64,000 nt of DNA. Origin: Fimousia sp045616445. Its GTDB lineage: Bacteria; Bacillota; Clostridia; Lachnospirales; Lachnospiraceae. Below the pieces are notes generated by a model. The model was not told the origin of the DNA. It made no database searches and saw only the letters and a program-made list of their open reading frames with translations. This document shows positions 17,445-25,615 of the stretch, piece by piece (position 1 is the first letter of the stretch; each line of letters begins with the position of its first letter). Both the position numbers and the translations under genes were made by a program. The stretch is from assembly GCA_045616445.1 (NCBI GenBank), contig JAZLGR010000026.1:124001-188000 (forward strand), in the 5' to 3' direction.

Positions 17445-20400
17445 ATGAAATACGATGCTTTTATCAGTTATAAGCATGGCGAAATAGACGGGGCTGTAGC
17501 CTTAAAGCTGCAGACTCTGTTAGAGCATCTAAGGGTGCCCGGCGACAAAAAAGATGTGAAGAAGATCGAGCGTGTCTTCATGGATACAGGAGAGCTTTCC
17601 TCTAGTGCCGACTTTGTGGAACAGGTGGAGAGTGCCCTGAAGGAATCTGAATGGCTCATCGTTCTCTGTTCTCCAGGCAGCAAAGCCTCCCCATGGTGTA
17701 AGCTTGAGGTGGACACCTATCTAAAATACCATGACATGAGCCATATCCTGCTGCTTCTGACGGAAGGAGAACCGGAGGATGTCTTCCCGGATCGCCTGTT
17801 AGAGGAAGATAACATGACTCTGCACATCTTAGCTGCAGACTGTCGTGGAGAAAACAAAAAAGAAATCCTTAAAAATCTGAAAAAAAGTGCTGTCTACAAG
17901 CTTGCCGCAACCATGATGGCATTATCCTACGATGACTTAAAACAGCGTCGCAAGACCTATCTCATGCAGAGAGTCGCTGCTGCCTCCATCGCTGCACTGC
18001 TTATTTTATCCTGCTTTACCGGTTATATCATCTATCAGGCAGGACAGGTTGCAAGAAACTATCAAAAGGCTCAGGAAAATCAGGCCAGATATCTGACCAC
18101 CATCTCCTCCGGCTTACTTGCTGGTGGCGACAGTGAACAGGCACTTCTTACTGCAACTGCTCTGCAGCCGAAAAAGGCAGAAGATGGTCCCCTTGTTCCG
18201 GAACAGATTTATTCGCTGAATGAAGCCTTAGGAAGCTACAAAGCAGGTCTTTACTATCATCCAGAAGAAAAGCTTGAGACAGGAAAGTACTCTGGCTATC
18301 ATGTTTCAGATGACCTGCGATATGCTTATATTGAAAATTCGAAAAAGCTGACCGTAATCGATAATACCACCCATGAAAAGATCTGGACCTACAAGGCTTC
18401 AGATTCTGAATTTAGTAAGATTATGCCATATGGAGCTGATCTGCTATTTGTGATGACTTACAAAAATGTCATTCTCCTCAATATTCCGAAACAAAAGGTA
18501 GTATATGAAATCGATGGTATCTACTCCTTTATTGATCTGAAACAGGACACCCTACTTCTAGGTATCAATGGAGTTTCCGACATCGATCTTCACGCATATA
18601 ACGCCAAGGATGGTTCTCTCCTTCAAACGTTAGATACCGATTTCTTAAAAACCAAAGAAAGTGACGTCGTAAAGATTCATGACATTGCAGTTAGCCAGAA
18701 TGGAACAAAGGCTGCTGTAGGATTTGAACCTGACGATATGGATCAATATTATAATCGTTCCGGCTTTTGTGGAGTCGTATTATATGACCTGACATCTGGC
18801 GGCCATAAGGTCATCACCGATCAGAGCGCCAATTCCATGGCATTCATTGACAACCGCCACTTAGCCATGATTTTACAAAAATCAGCAGAGTATGAGGAAG
18901 AATACCACTTCTCTATGACCGAAGAAAAAACAAACAATTATTCTTATCATCTCTATGACCAGAAAAAAGACAAAATGGTCTTCTCTAAAGTATGGAAAGA
19001 GGACAGCCGTGTCGGTTCCCCTGTTTTAAAGAAGATGACCCTTACATTAGATGGTAAGAAAATTCCAGTTGCTGTCTTTTCAGCCAAAGGTGATCTGACT
19101 CTCATCAACCTGAAAAACTATAAACTGATTTCCAATATCTATTTCCACAATAATATACAAAATGTCAGTGCAAATAATCAGAATTCCTTCTTCGTTGCAT
19201 TGAGCACCGGACAGGTACAGTCTGTAAGCTTCATGGGTGGTAACAATCATTCCTATTACCATATGAATGTCTGCAGTCTCGATACCACCATCAATGATTT
19301 CTACTATCTGAAAGAGCAGGATTCCTTCCTCTTCTTCGGAAAGAATAATCTGTTCTATTGTAAGCTGTTCAAGGATTCCAATTATAAAGAAATGGATTAT
19401 GGAGAGAATCAGGATTTAGAATCAAGAAAAATCCTCTATGTGACAGCAGGAGAGGAAACAGTTCGTATCATTTTCCACAGATCGCTCAACGACTACTATG
19501 CAGATACGGCATTGTCTGCGTATCACCTGGGTGAGGCAAAACCATTTGCTCAATGGAGAAGTGAATCTGATGGAAAAATCAAAGATTGCCAGTTCTTTGA
19601 TGATGGAGGCCATCTGATCGCCAATATCATCGAAGAGACAACCGATACAAACCAGCAGTATCTTCTTCACCAGCTGGATCTGACCGAGAATCGGGAGATT
19701 TTCCAGGTTTCTCTGCAGGATCTTTATCGCTATACCAGCAAAGTGGCCTATTCGAAAGATGGAAAAACCATGTATCTTTCCGATAGCAGTTACTCGTTAT
19801 CAAGGGGCGTTGCGGTCTATGATCTTGCTGCAGTGACCACCTCCCTTGGAAAACCGGTAAAAACATTTCACGAGGATGGGCTCATCGGCCAGATGACGAT
19901 GACCGGAGACGGCAGATACCTCTTCCTCATTGATCAGCGAACAGCAAAGGATGGCAGCAATTACTTCACTGGCACGATCTATGATTTGGAAACCTTAGAG
20001 GGGAAGGAGGTGGCTCTTTCCTCTGATGAGCTGAAAACGCTTTATTACAACACCCTCTACATCACGGCAAGCCCTTATACGAACTATATCTACTTATATA
20101 TTAAGGATGGGGAGAGCTATCTGCTTCAGGCGGACCAGCCGGAGGAACCTGTTAATTTAGGCAGCGATCTTGGCAGCGCAATCGCGTTCTTCAAGCAGGA
20201 TCAGTATCTGATTTTCTTCAAAAATGATACCCTCTGCTTCTACGACCTCGCAGAACGCAAAATCGTATCCCGCTTTGAAGACGAAGCATTATTATTAAAA
20301 TTATTTACCAACGCTTCCATTACCACGGATCAGGATGAGCATATGTTTGTGCTCAGTCATCCAGACAGCTTTTTTACTGATTTTAGTAATGATGCCGGCC

Positions 20401-20642
20401 TGATTTTCAGTCCAACCTATCTCTTCTATGTGGACGATGATCTGAATATCTATCTCCATTCCAGAAGTATGAATACCTATGTAAGCCCTGCCGGGAAAGA
20501 AGTGGTGCTGAAAAACAATAAAATAAACCGTTTTACGACCCTTTATTCCTATGAGGAGCTCCTGAACCAGGCCAAAGAACGACTGGATGGCAAATCATTA
20601 AGTAATGAAGAATTGAAAGAAATTATAAAGGACGCAGAGTAA
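17445..20642 (+). CDS. TIR-domain membrane protein with large beta-propeller-like C-terminal region
   Basis: A protein of 1065 residues. Residues 1 to about 140 form a TIR domain: KYDAFISYKH, RVFMDTGELSSSADF, LIVLCSPGSKASPWCKLEV. Glu88 in WCKLE sits where TIR NAD-cleaving enzymes have their catalytic glutamate. One transmembrane helix follows at about 177-200. Then comes a short helical GLLAGGDSEQALLTATAL segment. About 800 residues of repeated strand-rich units (for example AVSQNGTKAAVGF, YSKDGKTMYLSD) suggest one or two WD40/quinoprotein-like propellers outside the membrane. ATG 17445 lies 12 bases after GGAG. A TTG at 17436 is possible but spaced only 3 bases. A sensor-NADase role is inferred. 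Confidence 0.8.
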   Translation: MKYDAFISYKHGEIDGAVALKLQTLLEHLRVPGDKKDVKKIERVFMDTGELSSSADFVEQVESALKESEWLIVLCSPGSKASPWCKLEVDTYLKYHDMSHILLLLTEGEPEDVFPDRLLEEDNMTLHILAADCRGENKKEILKNLKKSAVYKLAATMMALSYDDLKQRRKTYLMQRVAAASIAALLILSCFTGYIIYQAGQVARNYQKAQENQARYLTTISSGLLAGGDSEQALLTATALQPKKAEDGPLVPEQIYSLNEALGSYKAGLYYHPEEKLETGKYSGYHVSDDLRYAYIENSKKLTVIDNTTHEKIWTYKASDSEFSKIMPYGADLLFVMTYKNVILLNIPKQKVVYEIDGIYSFIDLKQDTLLLGINGVSDIDLHAYNAKDGSLLQTLDTDFLKTKESDVVKIHDIAVSQNGTKAAVGFEPDDMDQYYNRSGFCGVVLYDLTSGGHKVITDQSANSMAFIDNRHLAMILQKSAEYEEEYHFSMTEEKTNNYSYHLYDQKKDKMVFSKVWKEDSRVGSPVLKKMTLTLDGKKIPVAVFSAKGDLTLINLKNYKLISNIYFHNNIQNVSANNQNSFFVALSTGQVQSVSFMGGNNHSYYHMNVCSLDTTINDFYYLKEQDSFLFFGKNNLFYCKLFKDSNYKEMDYGENQDLESRKILYVTAGEETVRIIFHRSLNDYYADTALSAYHLGEAKPFAQWRSESDGKIKDCQFFDDGGHLIANIIEETTDTNQQYLLHQLDLTENREIFQVSLQDLYRYTSKVAYSKDGKTMYLSDSSYSLSRGVAVYDLAAVTTSLGKPVKTFHEDGLIGQMTMTGDGRYLFLIDQRTAKDGSNYFTGTIYDLETLEGKEVALSSDELKTLYYNTLYITASPYTNYIYLYIKDGESYLLQADQPEEPVNLGSDLGSAIAFFKQDQYLIFFKNDTLCFYDLAERKIVSRFEDEALLLKLFTNASITTDQDEHMFVLSHPDSFFTDFSNDAGLIFSPTYLFYVDDDLNIYLHSRSMNTYVSPAGKEVVLKNNKINRFTTLYSYEELLNQAKERLDGKSLSNEELKEIIKDAE

Positions 20643-20653
20643 TCTGCGTCCTT
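20628..20653. terminator. Hairpin spanning the TIR gene stop codon
   Basis: AAGGACGCAGA pairs perfectly with TCTGCGTCCTT around GTAA. The stop codon of the TIR gene is in the loop. T-runs are weak on both sides, so it may be an inefficient shared terminator for the two convergent genes. Confidence 0.55.
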
Positions 20654-20654
20654 G

Positions 20655-21497
20655 CTATCGGAAAAATGCCGGTTCCTTGCGTTCTATGAAATTTTGTTCC
20701 ACCATTCTCACATGAGAGAGGAATGCCTCGTCTTCGAATGTTCTTGCCCTCTTCGGACAGCTTCTGATGCATGCCTGACATTTGATGCAGATTCCTGCTG
20801 TTTTGGAAACCTTCGTCTCGTTATCCACAAGGTTGCTTCCCATCGGACATACCTTTTCACATATTCCACATCCATCACAAGCCACTTCGTTCACTACCGG
20901 CTTTGCTTTCAGAAACTTCGCCGGTTCTCCATTCTCCATCTTTGGCACGTAGTAACGTTCCGGATGTTCTTCGCCTGGAACGATGAGATTGCAGGCTGTA
21001 AAGTCCGCGTTCTCATCCAACAGCTTTCCTGCCATTTCTTGGCAGAATGCTTCCATCTGTTCATAATCACTGGCATCCGGTCTTCCTGCGGCCAAAATAT
21101 CGGAAAATGTATGTCTGGCTACAATGGCTGCCCCGCCAATTGGAATGCCTCCATTGTCCTTCATAATACCTGTAAGCTCTGACAATCCATGATCCACACT
21201 TCGATTCCCATAAACCGCCACTGGAATCATCGGGGTTTGATTGCCATGTAAGGCTTCTTTCACGTAGTCTAAGGTCTTGTTGGGGATGCGTCCGGCATAG
21301 ACTGGCGTTGCCCAGATGACCAGCTCATCTTCTGCAAAGTCAAATATTGCTTCTCTGCCCCCAGGAAGGGTATAGTCATGGGTACTATAGGTAACTCCCA
21401 TGCTTTTTGCCATCCTTTCTGCCATGAAGATGGCAACCTGTCTTGTTGTATCGGTCGGACTAAAATACACTGCCCGCACACTTGTAATCTTCTTCAT
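20655..21497 (-). CDS. EFR1-type flavodoxin-ferredoxin fusion protein
   Basis: A 280-residue electron carrier. Residues 1 to about 160 form a flavodoxin-like domain (VRAVYFSPTDTTRQVA as phosphate loop; VIWATPVYAGRIPN). The C-terminal part carries two 4Fe-4S clusters: CDGCGICEKVCP and CIKCQACIRSCPKRA. This layout matches the EFR1-family flavodoxin/ferredoxin proteins of Clostridia. The start at 21497 is set by AGGAG with 8-base spacing. An in-frame extension of 18 codons has no site. It probably shuttles electrons between ferredoxin pools and an unknown reductase. Confidence 0.85.
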   Translation of the reverse strand: MKKITSVRAVYFSPTDTTRQVAIFMAERMAKSMGVTYSTHDYTLPGGREAIFDFAEDELVIWATPVYAGRIPNKTLDYVKEALHGNQTPMIPVAVYGNRSVDHGLSELTGIMKDNGGIPIGGAAIVARHTFSDILAAGRPDASDYEQMEAFCQEMAGKLLDENADFTACNLIVPGEEHPERYYVPKMENGEPAKFLKAKPVVNEVACDGCGICEKVCPMGSNLVDNETKVSKTAGICIKCQACIRSCPKRARTFEDEAFLSHVRMVEQNFIERKEPAFFR

Positions 21498-21540
21498 ATT
21501 GTTTGCTCCTGTTTGATATTCTAGCTTCATCATATCACAT

Positions 21541-21570
21541 TTGACCCTCATTTTGTGGCTATGTTATACT
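21541..21570 (+). promoter_or_regulatory. Promoter for deoC
   Basis: TTGACC at 21541-21546 and TATACT at 21565-21570 are separated by 18 bases, about 42 bases upstream of the start codon. Confidence 0.6.
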
Positions 21571-21611
21571 TATAACCAGCAAAAAGAGAGCATTTAAGAG
21601 AGGTTTATACA

Positions 21612-22301
21612 ATGAACAGCAAAACAATTACAAGAGCCGAACTGGCAAGATTATTCGATCATACCAATTTAAAAGCATTTGCCACACAGGAAGACTTCCG
21701 CATTCTCTGCGAGGAAGCGAAAGAGCTTCACGCAGCCATGGTTGCCATCAACTCTTCCCCTGTCGCATGGTGCAAAGAACTCTTAAAGGATACAGATATC
21801 CACGTTGGGGCTGCCATCGCATTCCCATTGGGACAGATGAATATCGCTTCTAAAGTAGCTGAAACCGAGCAGGCCATCGCAGATGGTGCAGATGAAATCG
21901 ATTATGTATTAAATGTTGGCCGTTTAAAGATGGGTGACCTTGCCTACATTGAAGAAGAAATGGCTGCCATGGTTTCCACCTGCCGCAAGCATGGCAAAAC
22001 CATCAAGGTAATCTTCGAAAACTGCTATTTAACTAAAGATGAGATCAGACAGGCAGCACTGATTGCCAAGAAGGTAAAACCAGACTTCATAAAGACAAGT
22101 ACAGGCTTTGGAACTGGCGGTGCTACCGTGGAAGATGTGGCATTGATGAAGGAAACTGTTGGAGATGACGTATCTGTAAAAGCTGCCGGAGGCATCCGAA
22201 GCTGGGAAGCATGTGCTGCTATGATTGATGCCGGCGCAACAAGAATCGGAACCAGCTCCTCCTATGCAATTTTGGAGGGATATGATCAGGCTCATAAATA
22301 G
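21612..22301 (+). CDS. deoC: Deoxyribose-phosphate aldolase
   Basis: DeoC splits 2-deoxyribose 5-phosphate into acetaldehyde and glyceraldehyde 3-phosphate in deoxynucleoside breakdown. The 229-residue TIM-barrel protein has the Schiff-base lysine K161 in FIKTSTGFG, the second lysine K190 in SVKAAGGIR and the acidic pair in ADEIDYVLNVG. Length is normal for the short bacterial form. AGAGAGG precedes the ATG. It stands alone, without deoD, pdp or deoB neighbours. Confidence 0.95.
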   Translation: MNSKTITRAELARLFDHTNLKAFATQEDFRILCEEAKELHAAMVAINSSPVAWCKELLKDTDIHVGAAIAFPLGQMNIASKVAETEQAIADGADEIDYVLNVGRLKMGDLAYIEEEMAAMVSTCRKHGKTIKVIFENCYLTKDEIRQAALIAKKVKPDFIKTSTGFGTGGATVEDVALMKETVGDDVSVKAAGGIRSWEACAAMIDAGATRIGTSSSYAILEGYDQAHK

Positions 22302-22355
22302 AAATAGAATAAAAAAAAATAGATAAAAAGGGACTGCGCACAACAGCCCCATTAA

Positions 22356-22391
22356 AAAAAGACGATACCCGCCCAAAAGTATCGTCTTTTT
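22356..22391. terminator. Bidirectional terminator deoC / ohrR
   Basis: A perfect 13-base stem, AAAAAGACGATAC with GTATCGTCTTTTT, lies between deoC and the end of the leftward ohrR gene. The A-tract and T-tract make it work both ways. Confidence 0.9.
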
Positions 22392-22401
22392 GTCATTGTA
22401 A

Positions 22402-22833
22402 TCATAATTTTTTCAGCATCTTGTTGAGGATCTGATAAAGCTGCATCGCTTCTTCCGGCTCGATATCTATACATGCCCCGATCTTACCGGGAACCTCGAC
22501 CGCTTTTTCTCTTAATGCAAGACCCTCTTTTGTCAAGGTGACGATGAGTACACGCTCATCCTCCCTACACCTTGAACGGGTGAGAAACCCCTTCTTCTCC
22601 AGAGCCTTCAGGACCGGAGTTAATGTTCCGGAATCCAGATAAAGACAGCGTCCCATATCTTTGACACTAATCTGCTCATGCTCCCACATCACCATCATAG
22701 CAATATACTGAGTATAAGTAAGATCCAGTTCCTGAAGAAATGGATGATATTTTCTTACCACTTCCTTCGCGCATGCGTAAAGTGGAAAACAAAGCTGATT
22801 ATCCAGCTTTAATACATCATATTTACTGTCCAT
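22402..22833 (-). CDS. MarR/OhrR-family peroxide-sensing regulator
   Basis: A 143-residue winged-helix repressor. QLCFPLYACAK places a cysteine at position 15, the same place as the redox-sensing Cys15 of Bacillus OhrR. TYTQYIAMMVMWE, LYLDSGTLTPVLKALEKKGFLTR and REDERVLIVTLT are the DNA-binding helix and wing of that subgroup. The ATG follows AGAGGA. It is the last gene of a gpx-TSCPD-flavodoxin-ohrR run. An OhrR-like site overlaps the promoter at 24192-24206. Neighbourhood and Cys15 support organic-peroxide control, although no ohr gene is present. Confidence 0.88.
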   Translation of the reverse strand: MDSKYDVLKLDNQLCFPLYACAKEVVRKYHPFLQELDLTYTQYIAMMVMWEHEQISVKDMGRCLYLDSGTLTPVLKALEKKGFLTRSRCREDERVLIVTLTKEGLALREKAVEVPGKIGACIDIEPEEAMQLYQILNKMLKKL

Positions 22834-22895
22834 CTGAAAATCCTCTTTTCATTATTATTCGTCAAAACCCTGAAATAGTCAGGTACCTTCTATTC

Positions 22896-23309
22896 TTAAG
22901 CTTCTACTGTTGCTTTACCAGCTGTTAATTCTGTAATTCTTGCAACCGCACCTTCCATACCGCTCTGTGCAGATGTATAGAATGGGATGATCTTTTTGCC
23001 AGTCATGTCGATTGAATCGATAAATGTATCGATAATGCTTGGTTCACGACCCCACCATACTGGGAAACCTAAATAGATTGTATCATATTTTTCAGCATTG
23101 GAAAGACTTTCTTTCATTGCTGGTCTGCAATCAACGTCTGCCATCTCTAATGTGCTTCTAGACTGTGTGTTTGTGTAGTCTAAATCTTCTTTTGTGTAAG
23201 GTTCTTCAGGAACGATTTCAAATAAATCTGCTCCGATTTCAGCTGCACAAGCTTCAGCCTTTGCTTTTGTTACTCCTGTTGCGGAAAAGAATGCTACTAA
23301 TTTGCTCAT
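22896..23309 (-). CDS. Flavodoxin
   Basis: A 137-residue FMN-binding electron carrier. VAFFSATGVTKAKAE near the N-terminus is the phosphate-binding loop, and YLGFPVWWGREPSIIDTFI contains the tryptophan that stacks on the flavin. It is short relative to canonical flavodoxins (about 150) and closest to the flavodoxin_4-type proteins. It lies 4 bases after the TSCPD gene and 62 bases before ohrR. It probably supplies reducing power in the same peroxide-stress unit; that is inferred from position. Confidence 0.88.
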   Translation of the reverse strand: MSKLVAFFSATGVTKAKAEACAAEIGADLFEIVPEEPYTKEDLDYTNTQSRSTLEMADVDCRPAMKESLSNAEKYDTIYLGFPVWWGREPSIIDTFIDSIDMTGKKIIPFYTSAQSGMEGAVARITELTAGKATVEA

Positions 23310-23313
23310 AATA

Positions 23314-23577
23314 CTATTCTCCTTTGCTTTCTTCGTATGCTTTTCTTACTGCTATTGTAAGCTGGTGTGCACAGGATGTTGGACGTCTGCCACATCTTAC
23401 GCCACTAAGCTTATTTTCAATTTCTTCTACGGTCATTCCTTCTACAAGAATTGGAATAGCCTTCAGGTTGCCATCACAACCGCCCATGAAGGAAACATTT
23501 CTCACGATGTCCCCATCAAGATCCATGCTGATGATCTTGGAGCAGGTACCCTGTGTCAGATAATCATAATGAAACAT
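23314..23577 (-). CDS. TSCPD domain-containing protein (TIGR03905-type)
   Basis: An 87-residue protein of the small TSCPD family found mostly in Clostridia and related anaerobes. The namesake domain also ends some ribonucleotide reductases. The features are GTCSKIISMDLDGDIVRNVSF, MGGCDGN and GVRCGRRPTSCAHQL. Four conserved cysteines suggest metal binding. No reaction is established. It starts 1 base after the glutathione peroxidase stop and is clearly in the same operon. Confidence 0.85.
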   Translation of the reverse strand: MFHYDYLTQGTCSKIISMDLDGDIVRNVSFMGGCDGNLKAIPILVEGMTVEEIENKLSGVRCGRRPTSCAHQLTIAVRKAYEESKGE

Positions 23578-23578
23578 C

Positions 23579-24118
23579 TTAAAGCACCTCCTTGATCTTT
23601 GCTTTCACATCTGCAAGATCTGCAGTTGGTTCAAAGCGGGCAACGATTTCACCCTTGCGGTCGATCAGGATTTTTGTGAAGTTCCATTTGATCTTGCCAT
23701 TCTTCTTGTAATCCTTATCCATCTTCTTTGCGATTGGCGCAAGAATCAGCTTCATCGGACCGTTAAATCCAGCAAATGTTGTGTTGGCAGTGATCCACTG
23801 ATAAAGAGGAATCGCATTCTCGCCGTTCACATCAATTTTAGAATACTGTGGGAAGGTAATTCCATATCTTCCTGTACAGAAATCATGGATTTCTTCATCT
23901 TCGCCAGGAGCCTGTTCGCCAAACTGGTTGCAAGGGAAGTCTAAGATTTCAAGACCTTCACTCTGCAGTTCTTCATAAATGTCCTGAAGCTCATCATACT
24001 GTGGTGTAAAACCGCAGCCAGTTGCTGTGTTAACAACTAAAAGCACTTTGCCTTCAAACTGGGATAATTCCACATCAGAACCATCCTGAGCTTTTACTGT
24101 AAAGTCGTAGATAGACAT
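23579..24118 (-). CDS. Glutathione peroxidase family (thioredoxin-dependent-type) peroxidase
   Basis: A 179-residue thiol peroxidase. The active-site segment NTATGCGFTPQY has a cysteine where some homologues use selenocysteine. FPCNQFGEQAPG and WNFTKILIDRKG supply the catalytic Gln and Trp/Asn positions. The bacterial Cys forms usually take electrons from thioredoxin rather than glutathione. The start at 24118 is set by AAAAGGAGG; the longer frame (37 more codons) runs through the promoter. First gene of the peroxide-stress operon, under the promoter at 24201-24229. Confidence 0.92.
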   Translation of the reverse strand: MSIYDFTVKAQDGSDVELSQFEGKVLLVVNTATGCGFTPQYDELQDIYEELQSEGLEILDFPCNQFGEQAPGEDEEIHDFCTGRYGITFPQYSKIDVNGENAIPLYQWITANTTFAGFNGPMKLILAPIAKKMDKDYKKNGKIKWNFTKILIDRKGEIVARFEPTADLADVKAKIKEVL

Positions 24119-24191
24119 CTTTATACCTCCTTTTAATGTTTGTGTAGTTGATTTTAGGTGTTTAATTGGGGAATTTTGCACATTGATTGTG

Positions 24192-24206
24192 CTTAATTCA
24201 ATTGTA
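24192..24206. promoter_or_regulatory. OhrR-like operator overlapping the -10 box
   Basis: On the minus strand it reads TACAATTGAATTAAG. The left half-site TACAATT equals that of the Bacillus OhrR operator and the centre is AATT-N-AATT. The right half is degenerate. It covers the -10 hexamer, a position suited to repression. Confidence 0.5.
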
Positions 24207-24229
24207 CTCAATCTATCATGGTTTGTCAA
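24201..24229 (-). promoter_or_regulatory. Strong sigma-A-type promoter of the gpx operon
   Basis: TTGACA (24229-24224) and TACAAT (24206-24201) are separated by exactly 17 bases, about 80 bases upstream of the gpx start. Confidence 0.85.
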
Positions 24230-24245
24230 TGAGATTGGATGACGT

Positions 24246-24272
24246 AAAAAGGAGGCAGCTTACGCTACCTCC
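24246..24272 (-). terminator. Terminator of the small membrane protein gene
   Basis: On the minus strand GGAGGTAGC pairs with GCTGCCTCC around GTAA and is followed by TTTTT. It lies just past the stop codon at 24283 and shields the gpx promoter from upstream transcription. Confidence 0.85.
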
Positions 24273-24282
24273 AATAAAACTC

Positions 24283-24693
24283 TTATTCTAATTTAATCCA
24301 TATCGTGGAGATGGCTACAGCCATAATTCCTATAACCTCTATGGTAAAATCAATTCCCCACGGAAGATAAAGCATCCCCGAAACCAGAGAAAAAATGATA
24401 TATCCTAAGGTCCAAATTCCAAACCTTTTCACATGCTCCCAGGCATAACGTCTGCGGGCATCTGACCCAGCTCTCTTGGCCTTCTCAAATGTCAGCCCGG
24501 AATACCAGTAAATCTGTTCTGTCTTATAGATGATGAAAACAAGTAGCAGGACCCATATATTGATCACGTTATTCATCAGCAGGAGAAAATCCTTCACATT
24601 TTCCCATGGCGTAAATGGTAATCCAAAGGTCACGATCACCAAAGAAGTCAGCCAAATCCCAAAGCCTTTATAACTTTTTTTGTATTCTTCCAT
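24283..24693 (-). CDS. Small membrane protein, function unknown
   Basis: A 136-residue protein with four hydrophobic segments (about residues 12-28, 38-55, 88-108 and 112-132) and a basic loop in the middle (KAKRAGSDARRRYAWEHVKR). I do not recognise a characterised family. The start at 24693 is set by AAGGGAG with suitable spacing; eight further in-frame codons lie upstream. It starts 54 bases after the TauE gene and probably shares its transcript. Confidence 0.65.
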   Translation of the reverse strand: MEEYKKSYKGFGIWLTSLVIVTFGLPFTPWENVKDFLLLMNNVINIWVLLLVFIIYKTEQIYWYSGLTFEKAKRAGSDARRRYAWEHVKRFGIWTLGYIIFSLVSGMLYLPWGIDFTIEVIGIMAVAISTIWIKLE

Positions 24694-24747
24694 TCTCTCA
24701 CTCCCTTTCTTCTCCACGCATTTTGTCTGGTTGTTCTATCTGGTTGA

Positions 24748-25524
24748 TTAGATGAGATAATTCACTGCCAGGATAACTGCGCTAGTTGAGATCATCACCA
24801 CGCCAACGACACGATTTAATGTAATCGCACTTGCTTTATTGGCGATCACTGCTGCAATTCTTGCCCACAGCAGCGTAAAGATCACGCACAGGATCATCGC
24901 CTGCACATCCGGCATTCCGCCAATCATCACATGACTGACGCTTCCTGTAAATGCAGTAAATGCCATAATAAATACACTTGTTCCAACTGCCATATGCATC
25001 TCATAGCCGAGAAATGATGTAAGTACAAAGAGCAGCATCATGCCGCCTCCGGCACCGACAAAGCCGCAAATAAATCCGACCATACATCCGCCTATCGCAG
25101 ATTTTTTCATTCGTTCACTTTTTTCCACTGCTGCCATCTGTTCTTTTGTATTCTGTACCGGTTTTAACAAGAATCGCAGTCCGATGAATACCATTGCAAT
25201 CTGCGTTGTCGTTCCCATGGCACGGTCCGGCAGCATCTTCGCAACAAGACTTCCTACTACTGTCATGCACAGAACACAGATGAGCAGCACCAGAGAATTC
25301 TTCACATCCAGATTCTTATTCTTCTTATACGTCCATGCGCTGATTGCACTGGCAAGGACATCGCTGGCAAGCCCAATACCGATTGCCTGATAAGGCGCTA
25401 TACCAAGAAAAGTTGCAAGCATCGGTCCAACAATGGCTGCTGCACTCATCCCCGCAAATCCAGTTCCAATACCAGCTCCTGCTCCTGCAAAAAAGCAGAC
25501 AATTATCTTAATCATCAGTTCCAT
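24748..25524 (-). CDS. TauE/SafE-family sulfite/anion exporter
   Basis: A 258-residue polytopic membrane protein with about eight helices. GAGAGIGTGFAGMSAAAIVGPML at the N-terminus and FVGAGGGMMLLFVLTSFLGYEMHMAVGTS in the second half are the two repeated glycine-rich motifs of the TauE/SafE family. Members move sulfite, sulfoacetate or similar anions outward; the substrate here is unknown. AAAGAGG precedes the ATG at 25524. Siroheme is made nearby, but no sulfite reductase is in the window, so a sulfite link stays open. Confidence 0.85.
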   Translation of the reverse strand: MELMIKIIVCFFAGAGAGIGTGFAGMSAAAIVGPMLATFLGIAPYQAIGIGLASDVLASAISAWTYKKNKNLDVKNSLVLLICVLCMTVVGSLVAKMLPDRAMGTTTQIAMVFIGLRFLLKPVQNTKEQMAAVEKSERMKKSAIGGCMVGFICGFVGAGGGMMLLFVLTSFLGYEMHMAVGTSVFIMAFTAFTGSVSHVMIGGMPDVQAMILCVIFTLLWARIAAVIANKASAITLNRVVGVVMISTSAVILAVNYLI

Positions 25525-25572
25525 ATTATATTTTACCTCTTTATTTATATTTGATTACTATCAATATATCAC

Positions 25573-25606
25573 AAAAGTCCTTAAGCTAACATACTTAAGG
25601 ACTTTT
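25573..25606. terminator. Hairpin between the Rpn-type and TauE genes
   Basis: A perfect 13-base stem, AAAAGTCCTTAAG with CTTAAGGACTTTT, lies 10 bases beyond the stop of the leftward Rpn-type gene. The T-tract is only four bases, so termination may be partial. Confidence 0.65.
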
Positions 25607-25615
25607 CACCTGCAA

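Noticed and set aside
23579..24118. Selenoprotein glutathione peroxidase
   Set aside because: The active-site codon encodes cysteine, not UGA, so no selenocysteine decoding is needed.
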